Below, piece after piece: positions 14,815 to 15,689 of a stretch of 15,689 nt of DNA (within the stretch, counting starts at the first letter, position 1; every line of letters starts with the position of its first letter). The translations under genes and the position numbers were made by a program. Origin of the DNA: CAYWTX01 sp964461295 (GTDB taxonomy: Bacteria; Planctomycetota; Phycisphaerae; SM23-33); contig CAYWTX010000356.1 of assembly GCA_964461295.1 (NCBI GenBank), forward strand, positions 1 through 15,689, given 5' to 3'. Under the pieces are notes generated by a model. It saw only the letters and a program-made list of their open reading frames with translations, did not search any database and was not told where the DNA came from.

Positions 14815-14876
14815 AACATCTGCTGGTCTTGTGCGTCCAAGACCGTAAGATGATGCAGGAAGAACAGGGTGAACCT

Positions 14877-15689
14877 ATGCGCGAAGCACCGACGGCGCGG
14901 ATGGGGCGGCTGGCAGCGGCGTGCGTGACCCTTGCGGCGGGCGCGGCCATTTCGTTCGGGCAGGCCAAGTCGCCCGTACACATCGAGAAGCACGGGCAGG
15001 CGAACTTCAGCAGCGGCTACCACACGATGACCGACGGCGCCGGCTACCGATGGGACTTCCAGTACTACGGCAACGTCTACCAGGGCACCAACTACGCCTA
15101 CTGCGGCGGCATGTACTGCCAGATCAACGGCAACAACGTCACCGGCGAGGGCAACGCCGGTTGGACGAACAAGGAAGGCGACGAACTGGAAATCGGTCCC
15201 TGGCCGCACAACAACCTCAAGATCTACCGCCGTGCCAAGGTCTACAAGGACCAGGGCCTCGCCCGCTGGCTGGAGATCTTTGAGAATCCCTCCGCCGCCG
15301 ACGTGACCGTTCCCGTCCAGATATACTCAAACACCAATTGGACCATCTCCGAACAGGTCTTCTCCTCGGGCAAAGGGGCCTTCGACGAAACCGACGAGGC
15401 GTTCATCACCCGCACGCAGGGGGGCAACGCCCCGGCCGTGTTCCATTACGTCTGCGCCAAGAAGGCCAAGATCCGCCCGACGATCCAGGTACAGAGCAAC
15501 CAGATCTACATCCGATACAACCTGACCGTCCCGGCCAGGCAGACGTTGATCCTGTGCCACTTCGAGGCGCAGCACACCAGCACCGACGAGTTGAAGAAGC
15601 TGATGAAGACGTTCCGCGCGGGCAAGGCCATGCGCGACCTGCCCGCGGGCGTGCGGAAGCTCATCGTGAACATCCCCACCGGCGGCTCG
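14877..15689 (+). CDS. Secreted protein of unknown family, 3' end outside the window
   Basis: 271 codons to the window edge with no stop. The N-terminus MREAPTARMGRLAAACVTLAAGAAISFGQA has a short basic region, a hydrophobic core and an Ala-x-Ala-like exit, a typical Sec signal peptide cut near FGQA, so it is exported. The mature part is rich in Tyr, Asn and Gly and beta-type (YHTMTDGAGYRWDFQYYGNVYQGTNYAYCGG lies at about 48-78); a later stretch (VPARQTLILCHFEAQ) looks like the end of a beta-sandwich. No catalytic motif is recognised. The same frame also starts at an ATG at 14811 overlapping the propeller stop (ATGA), which would add 22 residues; 14877 is preferred for the signal peptide and AGGG 7 bases upstream. 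Coupling to the propeller gene suggests one operon. Confidence 0.75.
   Translation, partial: MREAPTARMGRLAAACVTLAAGAAISFGQAKSPVHIEKHGQANFSSGYHTMTDGAGYRWDFQYYGNVYQGTNYAYCGGMYCQINGNNVTGEGNAGWTNKEGDELEIGPWPHNNLKIYRRAKVYKDQGLARWLEIFENPSAADVTVPVQIYSNTNWTISEQVFSSGKGAFDETDEAFITRTQGGNAPAVFHYVCAKKAKIRPTIQVQSNQIYIRYNLTVPARQTLILCHFEAQHTSTDELKKLMKTFRAGKAMRDLPAGVRKLIVNIPTGGS

Overview
High-GC bacterial DNA, densely coded, with little intergenic space apart from about 500 bases at the left edge and about 480 bases in the middle. Gene content and protein style (a short TssB-TssC fusion, a PIN-like DUF5615/DUF433 pair, an Ala-rich XRE/S24 repressor, an isolated MBOAT/DHHW pair, a PD40-type propeller) suggest a Planctomycetota-like genome, probably an environmental or metagenomic one. 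That assignment is inference; no rRNA or marker gene is present to fix it. No tRNA, rRNA, CRISPR array or insertion sequence was seen.

Left part (1-5315). Bases 1-515 hold no convincing gene, only a GC-rich field of direct repeats and small palindromes. Four genes then run on the minus strand, read right to left: a GH4 NAD-dependent glycosidase (5315-3807), a DUF433 antitoxin-like protein (3743-3405), a DUF5615 PIN-like toxin (3424-3098, overlapping the antitoxin by 20 bases), and the [NiFe]-hydrogenase maturation carbamoyltransferase HypF (3044-516). HypF carries an in-frame insertion made of two opposed heptanucleotide repeat arrays, and one conserved zinc-finger Cys is replaced by Tyr.

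Middle (5316-11893). A 480-base gap with several perfect hairpins separates the divergent GH4 gene from a plus-strand GlcD-type FAD-linked oxidase (5796-7217). Tail-to-tail with it is a minus-strand run: a DHHW/AlgJ-like protein, an AlgI-like MBOAT O-acyltransferase 9 bases behind it (together probably an exopolysaccharide O-acetylation pair), a fused TssB-TssC contractile-sheath protein that lacks the usual TssC C-terminal domain, and an 81-codon fragment of a histidine-kinase ATPase domain that overlaps the sheath gene by ATGA.

Right part (12095-15689). A self-cleaving-type XRE/S24 repressor on the minus strand faces a possible 65-residue plus-strand protein across about 100 bases that contain a palindrome overlapping a candidate -35 box. 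Then come a PD40-like beta-propeller protein and, probably coupled to it, a secreted protein of unknown family that runs off the right edge.

The most unusual points are the repeat-expanded HypF, the orphan compact sheath gene with the kinase fragment joined to it, and the repressor/small-ORF control region.
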